From contig CM039509.1 of NCBI GenBank assembly GCA_022432975.1, positions 4,713,043 through 4,777,042 on the forward strand: a DNA stretch of 64,000 nt, read 5' to 3'. Shown in pieces: positions 29,481 to 40,900 of the stretch. Position 1 is the stretch's first letter. Each line of letters begins with the position of its first letter. The position numbers were made by a program, and so were the translations under genes. A model generated the notes under the pieces. That model saw only the letters and a program-made list of their open reading frames with translations, was not told where the DNA came from and made no database searches. Source of the stretch: Begonia masoniana (taxonomy: Eukaryota > Streptophyta > Magnoliopsida > Cucurbitales > Begoniaceae).

Positions 29481-30570
29481 CCTGTGACTTTGGGTGGAAT
29501 TTGTTTCGAAATCAGCTTCCACTTAAGGCGAACGCCAGTCGCCATTGAAGGTATCGACAATTTTTTGGACTTTTTTGATCGAAACTGAGATCTTAGTTTC
29601 TTTTGCAGGCATGTTGACTTGGAATCGTCTTGTGTTCGGAGAGAGAGTCGGTTGCAAATATAATTCTGCAGTTATAAAGAAATCATTATAGTGGAAACCT
29701 TCGAACTCCTCTATAAAAATGCTGAATTGAGAGGAAAAGGAACCGAGAAAATGGCTTAGATTGGAGAAGATGAGGGACGACGTCGACGACAACGGAGCGG
29801 ATGAGAACCGCAGTGACCGCAGCGGAGGCCACAGCGGAGGCCGCAGCGGAGGCCGCAGCAGATATCAAAGAGGTGGCCGAAGGTATGGGGATGTCGGTAT
29901 TTTGTGGAATTGATTATTCTGGTTCGAGAAACTCGATTCCTTTCGATTAAGCTTCCTCTGAGAAGGTGTTCAGAAAATGGCGAGTTGCTTTAAAAGTCAA
30001 ACCAGAGTGGACTGACTTCATTTCATTGACATAAAAAGTCAATTGCACTAGTGATTTACTTACTAATAATACTACGTCTAATCTCTCGTTATATTTGCTA
30101 ACAATATTCGTTGAAATTAGTTGATAAATTTTAAGAGATTACTTTAAGAAAGTAAAGTTAGTTGATAAATTTCTTTTGTTTCAGCCCTTCTCACTCACAG
30201 TTCCGCATTCCAACATGTGTTGTATCGGAAGGAGGCCATTGGAAAGACCTATTTCCTTGACCAAAACCTTGGATTTCTGTTGGATTTGGTTGTTGACGCT
30301 ACCCTCGTACTCAATCTACGAAAGTTTTCAAATTTCAACTCCTTTTGGAATAATACTCAAGAAATTTATCTACCCCAGAATCCTCCGCTTAGGTTTTAAA
30401 GAATTTTCAATTGTGGAAAAGCAATCTGATTCGAAATTAGAGATTTTTGGATGACCCATTTTTCTTTTTCCATTTCTTGCATCGTTTTCTCTGTCGACTT
30501 CAAACTGATCTCGCTGGGTGAGCCCAACAAAGAAGCTCAATCTCAGGCAAGGAGCAATTCATTTTTCAGT
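29481..30570. other. Unassigned region with a GC-rich tandem repeat and a coding-like stretch
   Basis: 29806-29866 holds a 12-bp tandem repeat (GCAGCGGAGGCC-like, about four copies) that would read as an alanine-rich run. At 30185-30399 (+) a frame reads plausibly as protein (YRKEAIGKTYFLDQNLGFLL) but I recognise no family. No splice structure or partner exon could be found. It may be part of a gene or a relic. Confidence 0.3.
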
Positions 30571-31734
30571 CTAGGCGAGGTTCATATTAGTGATTGAGCT
30601 GGTTGGAGGAGTCTTGTGCGAAGTGATGTGTTGCTCCAAAGTCGAACATCCACGGAGTAGCAGAGGATGAGGTGGTCGGAGACGGGAGGGGCAACAATCT
30701 GGTGGTGTTAGCTTGAGGATGACTGGAGCTGAAGTTATGATTCTGTCGCTGGTGATGTTGATGCTCAAAGGCCGATGGATTAAAGGTACGTGGCTAAATG
30801 GCTTGAGCTGATATGTAAGACTCATTCAATCTGTGGTAACAGATCGAAGCAACATGGCCCACCTTGTTGCAAATTTGGCACTTGAGCTTGGAGTGGGAGT
30901 TGGGTCGATTTGAACGCCAGCCTTGTTGATTACCCGAGCCGAAGGAACCCTGAAAATGTGCTGAAGGGGGCGCAGACCTAGGCTTGTACTGGGGGTTGCT
31001 GAACGGCCGGGGAGGACGATGAAAGCTCTGAACGGCGACATTGGCTTGAAGGGAGCTCGGATTTGGGAACAGAGCAGTAGAGTTGTGTTTTTCCAGCCGA
31101 AAATCGTAGCTTTGGAGCAAATTGTAGATCTCTTCCAGAGGGGGTTAGTCGGCACAATTTGTGATAAAAGTCACGAACGGGTTGTAATCGCTCTCGAGTC
31201 CAGCGAGGAAATAGATTACCTGATCACGGTAAGAAACAGGCTCGCCGATTGCCGAAAGAGTATTGCACAGCGAGGTGAGTTTTTGGATATATGTATTTGC
31301 TGATAGATTATCATTCGACAGAGTATGAAGCTGGCTTCGGAGGTCCGTGATCCTGGCGAGTGAAGAGGACACATAGATTCAGCCGAGAGGAAGCCAGATT
31401 TCATTGGTTGTGTTGAAGCTGATAATTTATGGCAGTATATTTTTTGAGAGGGAGGTGAAGATCCAGCTCATAATGAGCCGATTGTAACGTTGCCCAAGAG
31501 TGAAATCGGGATTGAACTTGAGGGAGAGGGAATCCAAGAATTGAGGAGGAGCAAGAAAAGAGCCACCTAGTACGTTATCAATACCATTTGCTATTACGAT
31601 GTTGACAATTTGTGCTTTTTAAATTAAATAATTTGTGGAGTCTAGTTTTATGGTTAAAGTTTGGTTCATTGATGGAAATGGGAGGAGAGAGGCGGTCAAA
31701 GGGTGGAGGGAATTGTAGAATTTGAGGATGCCAT
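30571..31734 (-). pseudogene. Element D: gag and start of protease of a copia retrotransposon, decayed
   Basis: Minus frames read as copia gag of the UBN2/retrotrans_gag type: KLDSTNYLI followed by a stop where the family has Trp, then KAQIVNIVIANG; later LRSQLHTLSNDN, and YFLAGLESDYNPF. Then follows a CCHC knuckle, CQICNKVGHVASIC (about 30845-30890), and the beginning of a protease (FDFGATHHF, with Phe in place of the Ser of the DSG motif). The start ATG at 31734 lies next to a primer-site-like GCTATCAGAGC (minus strand, about 31735-31745). Reverse transcriptase and the 3' end are absent, so it is a 5' fragment. Several frames must be joined to read it. Confidence 0.75.
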
Positions 31735-31745
31735 AAGCTCTGATA

Positions 31746-31865
31746 GCAAGTTGAGATTTGAGATAAAAAGAGATTTTCAGAAGCATGATAGAGAATACGA
31801 CAGAAAAGGAGGAGCCAAAAAGGAAGAGATGAAGGATTTATACTTCTCTTCACAGCATTGAACCA
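31746..31865 (-). repeat. Remnant of the 5' LTR of element D, cut by element C
   Basis: It precedes the primer-site-like sequence on the minus strand and ends exactly where the LTR of element C starts. It cannot be compared with another LTR, so the call rests on position. Confidence 0.45.
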
Positions 31866-32461
31866 TGTTGGAAGGTGAAGCAAGGTTTGTCCAGCTGGCT
31901 GGATCCTCAGCCCAACCATGTGTTGCTGGATGTGGATCTGACCCGGCCCACAACCCATTGCTTTACCTACCCACTTCATTTAAGTAAGTTACTATTGATT
32001 CTGTTTTTCCAGAGAGCATTCTTTTATGAGGCAGCAGTTCTCCCGAGGGTTTCTTCTTCTCTTTTCTTGGCGATCTCTTCTCTGCCGATGTCAATTTCTC
32101 CAAAAGTGTGATCGATCGTTGTGCGTGGTGATCATCTTGAACATCAGGATTTAGTTTCTGTCTATTTCCTTTACTGATTGAGGAGCGAGTGATGCGATTG
32201 TGTATTCTTTGAGAGTTCTTGTAATGTATTTATGAGATTCGAGAGATCCTATGACTATTGCTGTACATTTGAGGTTGATAGTGCATTTCGAGCTCGCATC
32301 GAGCTGCTGTGGATGTAGGTTGTCGTTATCGACAACTGAACCACGTAAATCCGGTTGTCTTCTCTTTATCTTTCTTGCATGTTATTTCTTTGATGCTATC
32401 TCTGTTAAATGTTGTTAATCTGTTAATGATAAGATCATAGAACTCGCACCTAAACATTATA
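31866..32461 (+). repeat. 5' LTR of element C
   Basis: 596 bp, directly followed by the tRNA-Met primer site. It ends AACATTATA where the 3' LTR ends AACATTACA, so its terminal CA has mutated. Confidence 0.88.
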
Positions 32462-32803
32462 GTGGTATCAGAGCCTGTTGAATCGTTACCTGGACTCTTT
32501 GTTGTGTCTACTAATTTCGCAGATTTAGGTTCTTGATTTTATGATCTTATATTCTCTGTGCTTTGATTTGATTCTATTATTGATTGTGCTTCTGTCGAGT
32601 TAATCTTGAGTTTAATTCTTTGGTAATTAGTCTCTGTCACTCTGATTCTTTAATCATAATTTTTGTATTAAAGTTGCCTCTGTCATCTTGTTGTGTATCT
32701 CGGTTAATTGTTTCTGTTAGAATTATGGTTTGTAATTGTCTAGAACAAATTTGAATATACTGACACAATTTTTTGTTTGCTCTTATTTGAATCACTTTGC
32801 ACT

Positions 32804-33532
32804 ATGGCTGCACGTATGGAGATATTGCCGTTTGATGGCAAACATGACTTCGGGTCATGGAAAAAGAAGATGCAGGCTCTTCTTTCTTTCAACAAGTTGG
32901 CCATTGCATTGGAATCAAATGAGGAAAAGTGGACCGAGGAACAAAAGGCCAAAAAGGCCGAAATTAATGAAATGACATACAACTTAGTAGTACTCAACTT
33001 ATCAGATGATGTGTTAAGAAAGGTAGACGGCAATGAAACCCCTCTTGCCATCTGGGGTAAACTCGAATCCCTTTATTATGTTATTTCTATGCATGATATA
33101 GTGTTTTTAAAAGGTGCTTTGTTTTCTTATAAAATGGATAATAATAAAACACTAGATGAGAATCTAGATGAGTTTTTAAAATTAACATTGTCTTTAAAAG
33201 GAACAAAACAAAACTTAGATGATGCTAGTCTTGCAATGATCCTTTTAAATTCATTACCTGAACGTTATAAGGTTGTTAAAGACTCACTTCAATACACTGG
33301 AATAGTACCTCAATTGGATTTAGTGATCTCAGGCCTTAAGGCTAGAGAGCTTGAGCTAAACCAAATGAAGCGTACTAGAAATAACTTGTTTGTTAAAGGG
33401 AATTACAATTTTGACAATAATAACAAAAAGAAAGATAATAGGAATAAAAAGGACAACAATAAAAACAAGAAGAAAGAAACTAGGAGTTGTCATCACTGTG
33501 GGAAAAAAGAACACTTAATAAAACAATGTTAT
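32804..33532 (+). pseudogene. gag of element C, interrupted by element B
   Basis: Starts MAARMEILPFDGKHDFGSW, the usual start of Tork-type gag. It continues through the UBN2/gag core (LSLKGTKQNLDDASLAM, LPERYKVVKDSL) and a lysine/asparagine-rich linker to a CCHC zinc knuckle, CHHCGKKEHLIKQC (about 33487-33528). Element B is inserted immediately after the knuckle's last Cys, and the reading frame resumes at 44113 with YKYLKEQKNK. No stop precedes the insertion. Gag would form the particle shell and bind RNA. Confidence 0.88.
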
Positions 33533-34902
33533 TGTAGGATCGGTATTGTCTAAGAGGGGGTGAATTAGACTTTTTAATTTTAATTACGAGTCACCCTAGT
33601 TTCTCCCTTGATTAAACTATTAGTTTTAACACAAGTAATCAAATTATGAAAACAGAGAGAGAGAGAAATACGACACCAGTATTTTTACGTGGTTCGGCCA
33701 AACTGCCTACGTCCACGCTCCAAGGCTCACTCCTTGAAGATCCTTACCCTTCTCCTCACGAGAAAACACAGATCGGGATTCCAGGCTCCGATCAACTGCC
33801 TTTACAGATCTGGATTGAACTTCACGGGCGTCAATCCACTGCCTTTTACAAATGATTTGAGTTTGTGAAATTAAGTGCAGACTACACTCTCACAGTAATT
33901 GAATCTCCAGTTAGGATTGAGAGATGTAGAGAAAATACAGAGTGTTATCACTTTCGCAGCTTAGGGCTCAGTATTCAAATTTGCAAAAGTTGTTCCTTCG
34001 TGCTCTAAGCTCGACTTAAATAGTCTGTCTTCAAATCGGCTTGGCTTCAATGCTCCTTATCCAATAATAGAAGTTTAGTTACCGTTGGAGCAGTTTTCGT
34101 ACAAGTTCAGGTAGCCGTTGCCGATTGTAGTTGTAAGTCGTCGTCGCCATAAATGTTCTGAAGTTAAAGCTTGAAAACGACGTCACTGTAGCTTCGCGGT
34201 TTATTTGAATTCTGGCGGAAGACAAAGCTGAGTTAGTCTTGAGCCGCCATCGGATGATGAAGCTTTAAACGCTTGAACCGGCATCGGATGATGAAGCTTG
34301 AAACGCTTGAACCGGCACTGGATGATTAAATCTTAGACGTCTTCCGCCTTTGTCGTTTAGTGACCGGAAGAGGATTTCGTTGAAGTCATCCGCCTTGTCG
34401 TTTAGAGAGCGTAGGACTTCATCGTGTTAGCTCATCCGCCTTGTCGTTTAGTGGCCGGAAGAGTAATTTGATTTACTCATCTGCCTTTGTCGTTTAGTGG
34501 CCAGAAGAGTAATTTGGTTTACTCATCCGCCTTTGTCGTTTAGTGGCCGGAAGAGTAATTTGGTTTACTCATCCGCCTTTGTCGTCTAGTGACCGGTGGA
34601 CTGATTTTTGTAAACGACTCCGCTCTTGTCATTTTGTGACCGGTGGATTGATTTTTGTAAACGACTCCGCTCTTGTCGTTTTGTGACCGGTGGATTGCTT
34701 ATATTGTTTAACACATTTCAGCCCTATGCACTTAATCACATGCATTAAAAACTAAAATACCCTTACCAAGGGCATTTCCAACATATTAAAATCATATGCA
34801 TAATTTATAATTCTTATTCAATAAACATAATCAAAATACCAAGCTAATCATATAAACACATCATCAAAAACAATTTAGACTTAAACATCATTTAAGTCAA
34901 CA
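33533..34902 (-). repeat. 3' LTR of element B
   Basis: 1370 bp. It contains an internal 46-bp minisatellite (about 34397-34590; unit with GTCGTTTAGTGGCCGGAAGA) followed by a 47-bp repeat (about 34591-34710; unit with GACTCCGCTCTTGTC). Confidence 0.92.
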
Positions 34903-35203
34903 ATCTCCCCCTTTTTGATGATGACAACCTATCAATATTTGATTAAGTATAACTCCCCCATAATCTAAGCTCCCCCATAGCAGATGCTTATATACCAGAA
35001 ACAAACATGGAGCATACTAGAGTTTTCATTCCCAGAGATTGCCAAAATATGCATACATACAAAAATCATAGCAACTAAGTCTACACGCATGCAAATCCAT
35101 CATCAAATATATTTCTCCCCCATTGACATTATCAAAAAGAAACAGAGAAATACAGCAGAAGTATGGCGTTCAACAAAAAAAATGGTTATAGATAAAAACA
35201 AGA

Positions 35204-37633
35204 TTATCTCCTATGACAGGAATCTAAAAATGTCTTCCAAAAGGCATGGACAGCCCAAGAAGGCAATGTGAGGGAAGGATTGAAAAAGGCATCCACCCGA
35301 GCTTGAAGTGTAGCAAGATCAAGAGGTAGAGGTTCCTGATAGATCACCAAGTCCGTACAGGTATTAGCAATGGGAGATGGTGCTGGAGAAGCCACTAGAT
35401 CCTGACTTGGAGAAGGCTCGATGGGAGGAGCAACAAGAGATGGAGGCACTACCAGAGAAGCAATAGGAGATGTATCCATTGGACTGGAGGGCTCGAAGGA
35501 CGGCTCCAGTACAGAAGGAGCAGCAGGGGTAGAGAATGCCAGTTCAGACTCCTGAAAATCCAAAGGCGTCACTCTAGAATCTGCAACAACCTCAGGTCGA
35601 AAAACGGGAGGGAGAAAATCTGCATCACACGGCTCAGAGGAATGCTGAGGAAGTGGAGACCGAGCAGGTTGTAGAGCTGCAATTTGAGACTGAAGAGACT
35701 AGAGGGTCCGAGTAAATAGTGTATGGTTGATAGTCATGGTTTGACCCAGTTTAGCTAATTCCACACCAACATCCAGTTTGAGCTGATTGATCTTCTCATC
35801 CATCGTGAGGCCCAAGTCCAATGCAAGCTGGGCTAGCTTACTATCAATAGAAGTTTCAATCTGAGTGGGAAGGGAGCTAAAGGCTGTCCCGAGACTGTCA
35901 AGGCCGGACTGCATGAGATTGAACTGCTCTTCAGTCATGACGAAGCGTCTCTGATATGTTTTTGGGGTGGCAGAAAGGGTTGGCGGAGTTGGAACAGATG
36001 GTTGGACGGGAGGAGGCAAGGAAGCGGTTTGAGCAGGGGGAATGACTTGAGACACATGTTGAACTGTGGGAGGTAGTAGAAGTGCAGGAGGAGAAGAGTT
36101 ATCAACAGGAGACAGAGGGGCGGAGGCAGGAAGTGGGAGCAGCAACAAAGAGGGTGAAATACCATTAGCTGAGATTGCAGGCTCATCTATATCATCCTGA
36201 TCAGACTCCTCTGCCAGGATAAGTTTTCTTTTCCCCCTTTGAATAACAGAGGCCTGAGCAGGTTCCTTATTGGCTGCAGGCAGAGGATGCTCAAGTGAGG
36301 CAGGTGGAGACAGAGTTGGTAATGTGGATTGAACTGGAGGACCATGTTTGATTATAGAGGAGATTGCTCGAAACACCGGAGAGATGGAGGGAAGAGCAGG
36401 CTGAGAAGGCAGTAAGAGAGAAGGTGGAGGAGAAGTAGGAGAAGGATTGCTAGGTGCAGAGGGAGCAGAAATAGCCTCAAAGGGATTAGCTGAGGCTAAA
36501 GGAGTAGGTTGACTAGTCCTTGGAGGAGGGGCACGGCGTCTGGGCACTGGTGGAGGAAGTTTAGGCCGAGAGACCCGGGGACTAGGAGGGGAAATATCAA
36601 AGGCAGGGATCTCAGAATCACCACCACCTTCTTGAACAGATGATTCTTCATCCAAACTCACGTCCTTTTTGCCTTTTCTGGCAGCTTTGACCTTAGCAGT
36701 CCTCTTCTTGGACTGATCCAAAACAAAAGTTCCTTGACGATTTCTCTTGATTCCCATCCTGGTCAAAGTGTCTTTGGAGTAATAGCTGGTTGTTTTCAGA
36801 CAGGTGGGATCCTCATCCTCTGGAAATTCAACCTTATAATGTTGAAAGATCTTCATCAGAAAAAGGTTATATGGAAAAGAGGTAGAGGGGCTTGAAGAAA
36901 CGCTCTGAATCATTCGTCTCAAGATAATGTAACCAATGTCAACAGGTTCCTTCATATAGATGGCATACAGAATAACAAGCTCCATGCTGCTAATGTCTTC
37001 ATAATGACCACCCTTAGGAAGAACATTGTAGCAGATCATTTGATGGAGAAGTCGAGCTCTAATTGTTAAATGTTTGCTCTTTAAAGGATTGGGAATATTA
37101 TGCGGATCAAGAGCAATTTCTTTTAAGAATTGTTGGCCATCAGGAAGTCTTAGAAGTGGAATTTCTTGCCCTATGGAATAAATTTTGGGGTGTTTATCCA
37201 AATGGGGATAGCCCAAAAGCTCATTGATGGATTGAGAAGTGAGTTCAATGGTTTTTCCATACACATAGCTTGAAATGAGAGAATGGTCAGAGGTATAGCT
37301 GAGATTAGCATAAAACATCCTAATGGCTGAGGGAAAAAAGAACGACTCAACCTCAAACAGCCCTATTAATCCAATATCAGTCAAGGGTGCTATAATGTTT
37401 AAAGATACTAACTCGTCGGGGACCATACCACGACCTGGAATCAACTTCTTGTCCTTAAAATCCCCGTGATACCTGATTTCAGCATCCTCATTTAGGAAGT
37501 AGAGTGACGGCCAACTATTTGCTCGAGGGAGCACCCGTGCCGGACGAGGATTGGGTTTGGCTTTCTTTTGCGGTGGACCCGCATCACCTCGAGACGAAGA
37601 GGCGAGATGATCATGTTCGAAAAACTGGTCCAT
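35204..37633 (-). pseudogene. Extra ORF of element B between pol and 3' LTR; plant transposon-associated domain, one in-frame stop
   Basis: Chosen start is the ATG at 37633 (MDQFFEHDHLASSSRGDAG); the frame is open further up but without ATG. It reads 644 residues to a TAG at 35699-35701, then continues in the same frame to 35204, so about 810 codons with one nonsense codon. N-terminal basic patch QKKAKPNPRPAR (22-33); a conserved block of roughly residues 60-290 (IRMFYANLSY; INELLGYPHL; RARLLHQMICYNVLPKGGH; FPYNLFLMKIFQHYKVEFP) resembling the domain called putative plant transposon protein; basic KKRTAKVKAARKGKK; a long Pro/Ser-rich tract; C-terminal heptad-like region (SKLAQLALDLGLTMDEKI). 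No signal peptide or clear transmembrane segment is seen, so an envelope-type role is not supported by what is visible. Function unknown. The same domain occurs at 56191-57510. Confidence 0.85.
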
Positions 37634-37924
37634 TGGAAAATTTTTGTGAAGATGACCTAGAGGAAGAAAGGGTTGCGACAGAGAGCTTACTGAAAATGGG
37701 CGCGAAAGATGAAGCGTTGTGGAGAAGAAACCGAGTTTAAAAGAGAGAGAGAACCACGCCCGACATGATGAAAACACACGTGTAATACAGATATTGTCCG
37801 ATTGAAGACACGTGTCGGCAGATTAGAAAATATATCATCCGGTCTGTGGATGATCTACATCTTCCGGTGAATAGAAAAAGGACCGGAGGATGTGTATATT
37901 AAAGACAAAAAATAGAAGAGAAAC

Positions 37925-40900
37925 TTAACTTTTCTCATACTTGAGAAGACCTAATCTTATTCTAATACTACAAAAGGTTTTCTCATCCAAAGGTTTTGTA
38001 AAAATATCTGCCAATTGATCTACAGAATTAACAAACTCAAAAGAAATATCACCTTTTTGAACATGATCTCTGATAAAGTGATATCTGACATCTATGTGTT
38101 TTGTTCTAGAGTGCTGAATTGGATTTTTGGAAATATTAATTGCACTGGTGTTATCACACCGAATAGGAATCCTATCATAAAATAGATTGAAATCTTCCAA
38201 AGTCTGTTTCATCCAAAGCATTTGTGCACAACAACTGCCTGCAGCAATATATTCACTCTCAGCAGTTGACAATGCAACAGAGTTCTGTTTCTTAGAATAC
38301 CAAGACACTAGAGATTCTCCTAAGAACTGACAAGTGCCACTTGTGCTTTTCTTATCAATTAGACTACCAGCATAGGCAGAATCAGAATATCCTACCAGAT
38401 CGAAAGAAGTACCTTTAGGATACCATAATCCTAAGTTAGGAGTTCCACTTAAATATTTAAAAATTCTTTTGACAGCAGTTAAGTGAGATTCCTTAGGAGC
38501 AGCCTGGAATCTAGCACAGAGACAAACACTGAAGAGTATATCTGGTCTACTAGCAGTCAAGTATAACAAAGAACCAATCATACCACGATATTTCTTGATA
38601 TCCACACTTAAACCATTTTCATCCTTGTCCAATTTAGTAGTGGTACTCATGGTAGTTTTGGAAGATTTGACAGTTTCTAATCCGAATTTCTTAAGGAGTT
38701 CCTTAATGTATTTTTCTTGGCAAAAGAAAATTCCATCAGGAGATTGACAGATTTGAAATCCTAAGAAGAACTTCAACTCCCCCATCATACTCATTTCAAA
38801 TTCACTTTGCATGAGGGATGAAAAATCATTACACATTTTGACATTAGTAGATCCAAAAATAATGTCATCGACATAGATTTGAACCAACAAGATGTCCTTA
38901 TCCTTTTGCATGGTAAATAGAGTTGAGTCGGTGTTACCCTTTTTGAAATTCCTTTCTTCAAGGAAGTTCCTCAACCTATCATACCAAGCTCTAGGAGCTT
39001 GTTTAAGTCCATAAAGAGCCTTCTGAAGTTTATACACATAATCAGGTTTTGCAAAATCTTCAAATCCTAAAGGCTGTTCTACATAAACTTCTTCCTGAAT
39101 ATAACCATTTAAGAAAGCACTCTTCACATCCATTTGGAAGAGTGTGAAGTTTTTGTAGCAAGCATAGGCTAAGAGCATCCTAATGGATTCTAATCTAGCT
39201 ACTGGTGCAAAGGTTTCCTCAAAATCTATTCCTTCTTCTTGATTGTAACCTTTAGCAACTAGCCTAGCTTTATTTCTGACTACGATCTCATTTTCATCCA
39301 ATTTGTTCTTGTAAACCCATTTTGTTCCAATAATTGGATGATGCTTAGGCCGTGGAACAAGTTCCCATACCTTGCTCCTTTCAAATTGATTTAGCTCTTC
39401 TTGCATAGCTAAAATCCAGTTTTCATCACTCTCGGCCTCTTCAAACTTCTTAGGTTCTACTTGAGATATAAATGCCACATTGGCACAGAGATTCCTAAGA
39501 GAGGATCTAGTCTTAACTCCTAAAGAAGGATCACCTAAGACCTCATCTATTAGATGATTTCTGACATATTTCCAATCTCTAGGTGAAGTAGGATTTTCAT
39601 CCTTGACAGGAATAATATCTAGAGAAGGTTCTAGAGATTTTTCTACTTGAGCAGGATCACTAGGCTTTTCTAAAGAGAGGGAATCTAGTTGATTATCCAA
39701 AGAATCATCCTCATCCACATTGATTGTGGGTTGAGGAGACTCATCAAAGTTAACATGGACAGATTCCTCTACAACTAGAGTTCTCCTATTGAATACTCTA
39801 TAAGCTTTACTGGACAGAGAATAGCCAAGAAAAATTCCAATATCAGATTTGGAATCGAATTTTCCTAAGTTATCCTTAGTATTTAAAATGAAGCACTTAC
39901 TACCAAAAGCTCTAAAATACTTGACAGAAGGAGTTTTGCCATTCCAAAGCTCATAGGGAGTTTTCTCAAGAATAGGTCTTATGGAGACCCGATTGAGAAC
40001 ATAGCAAGCTGTAGCAACAGCTTCAGCCCAGAAGTATTTAGGAAGGGAGTTTTCAATGAGCATAGTCCTAGCTAGCTCCTGGAGAGATCTATTCTTCCTC
40101 TTAACAACACCATTTTGCTGAGGAGTCCTAGGAGAAGAGAAATTGTGCTCAATTCCATTTTTGAGACACAAGAGTTCAAATCTCTCATTTTCAAATTCTC
40201 CACCATGATCACTACGAATAGCAACAATGGTGAGTCCCTTTTCATTTTGAACTCTTTTCCTCAAGCTAGAAAAGGTTTCAAAAGTCTCATCCTTAGACTT
40301 CAGAAAGTATACCCAGGTGAATCTAGAGAAGTCGTCAACAATGACAAAAACATAGAATTTGCCACCTAGGCTGGCTATATTGGAAGGACCGAAAAGGTCC
40401 ATGTGAAGGAGTTGGAGGGGCTTAGAAGTAGAAATAGAATTTTTAGAAGCAAAAGAACTTTTGATCTGCTTGCCCATTTGACAAGCTTCACAGACTCTAT
40501 CCTTTTCAAAGGATATCTTAGGGATTCCCCTAACTAAATTCTCCCTACTGATCTTAGCTAAAGTATCCATCCCTACATGACCTAATCTCCTATGCCAAAT
40601 CTACGAATCATGGGAAGAATTAACAGCAAAGCATTTTTCGTTCACATGCTCAATAACATCCATGTCAATAATATAGATATTTTCTTTCCTATAGCCAGTT
40701 AATAGAGTTTTGTCATTAGATGCATCTTTAATTACACATGAGTTTGATTTAAAGATCACCTCATAACCTTTATCACATAACTGGCTAATACTAAGGAGAT
40801 TATGCTTTAAACCTTCAACTAATAGAACATTTTCAATAGTAGGATAAAAACTGTTACCTATATTGCCGATGCCAACAATTTTGCCCTTTTGGTTTCCACC

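Noticed and set aside
35204..37633. Calling the extra ORF of element B an envelope protein
   Set aside because: The position fits the env-like ORF of SIRE elements, but no signal peptide, transmembrane segment or fusion-like region is visible, and its domain is shared with a MULE-associated ORF.
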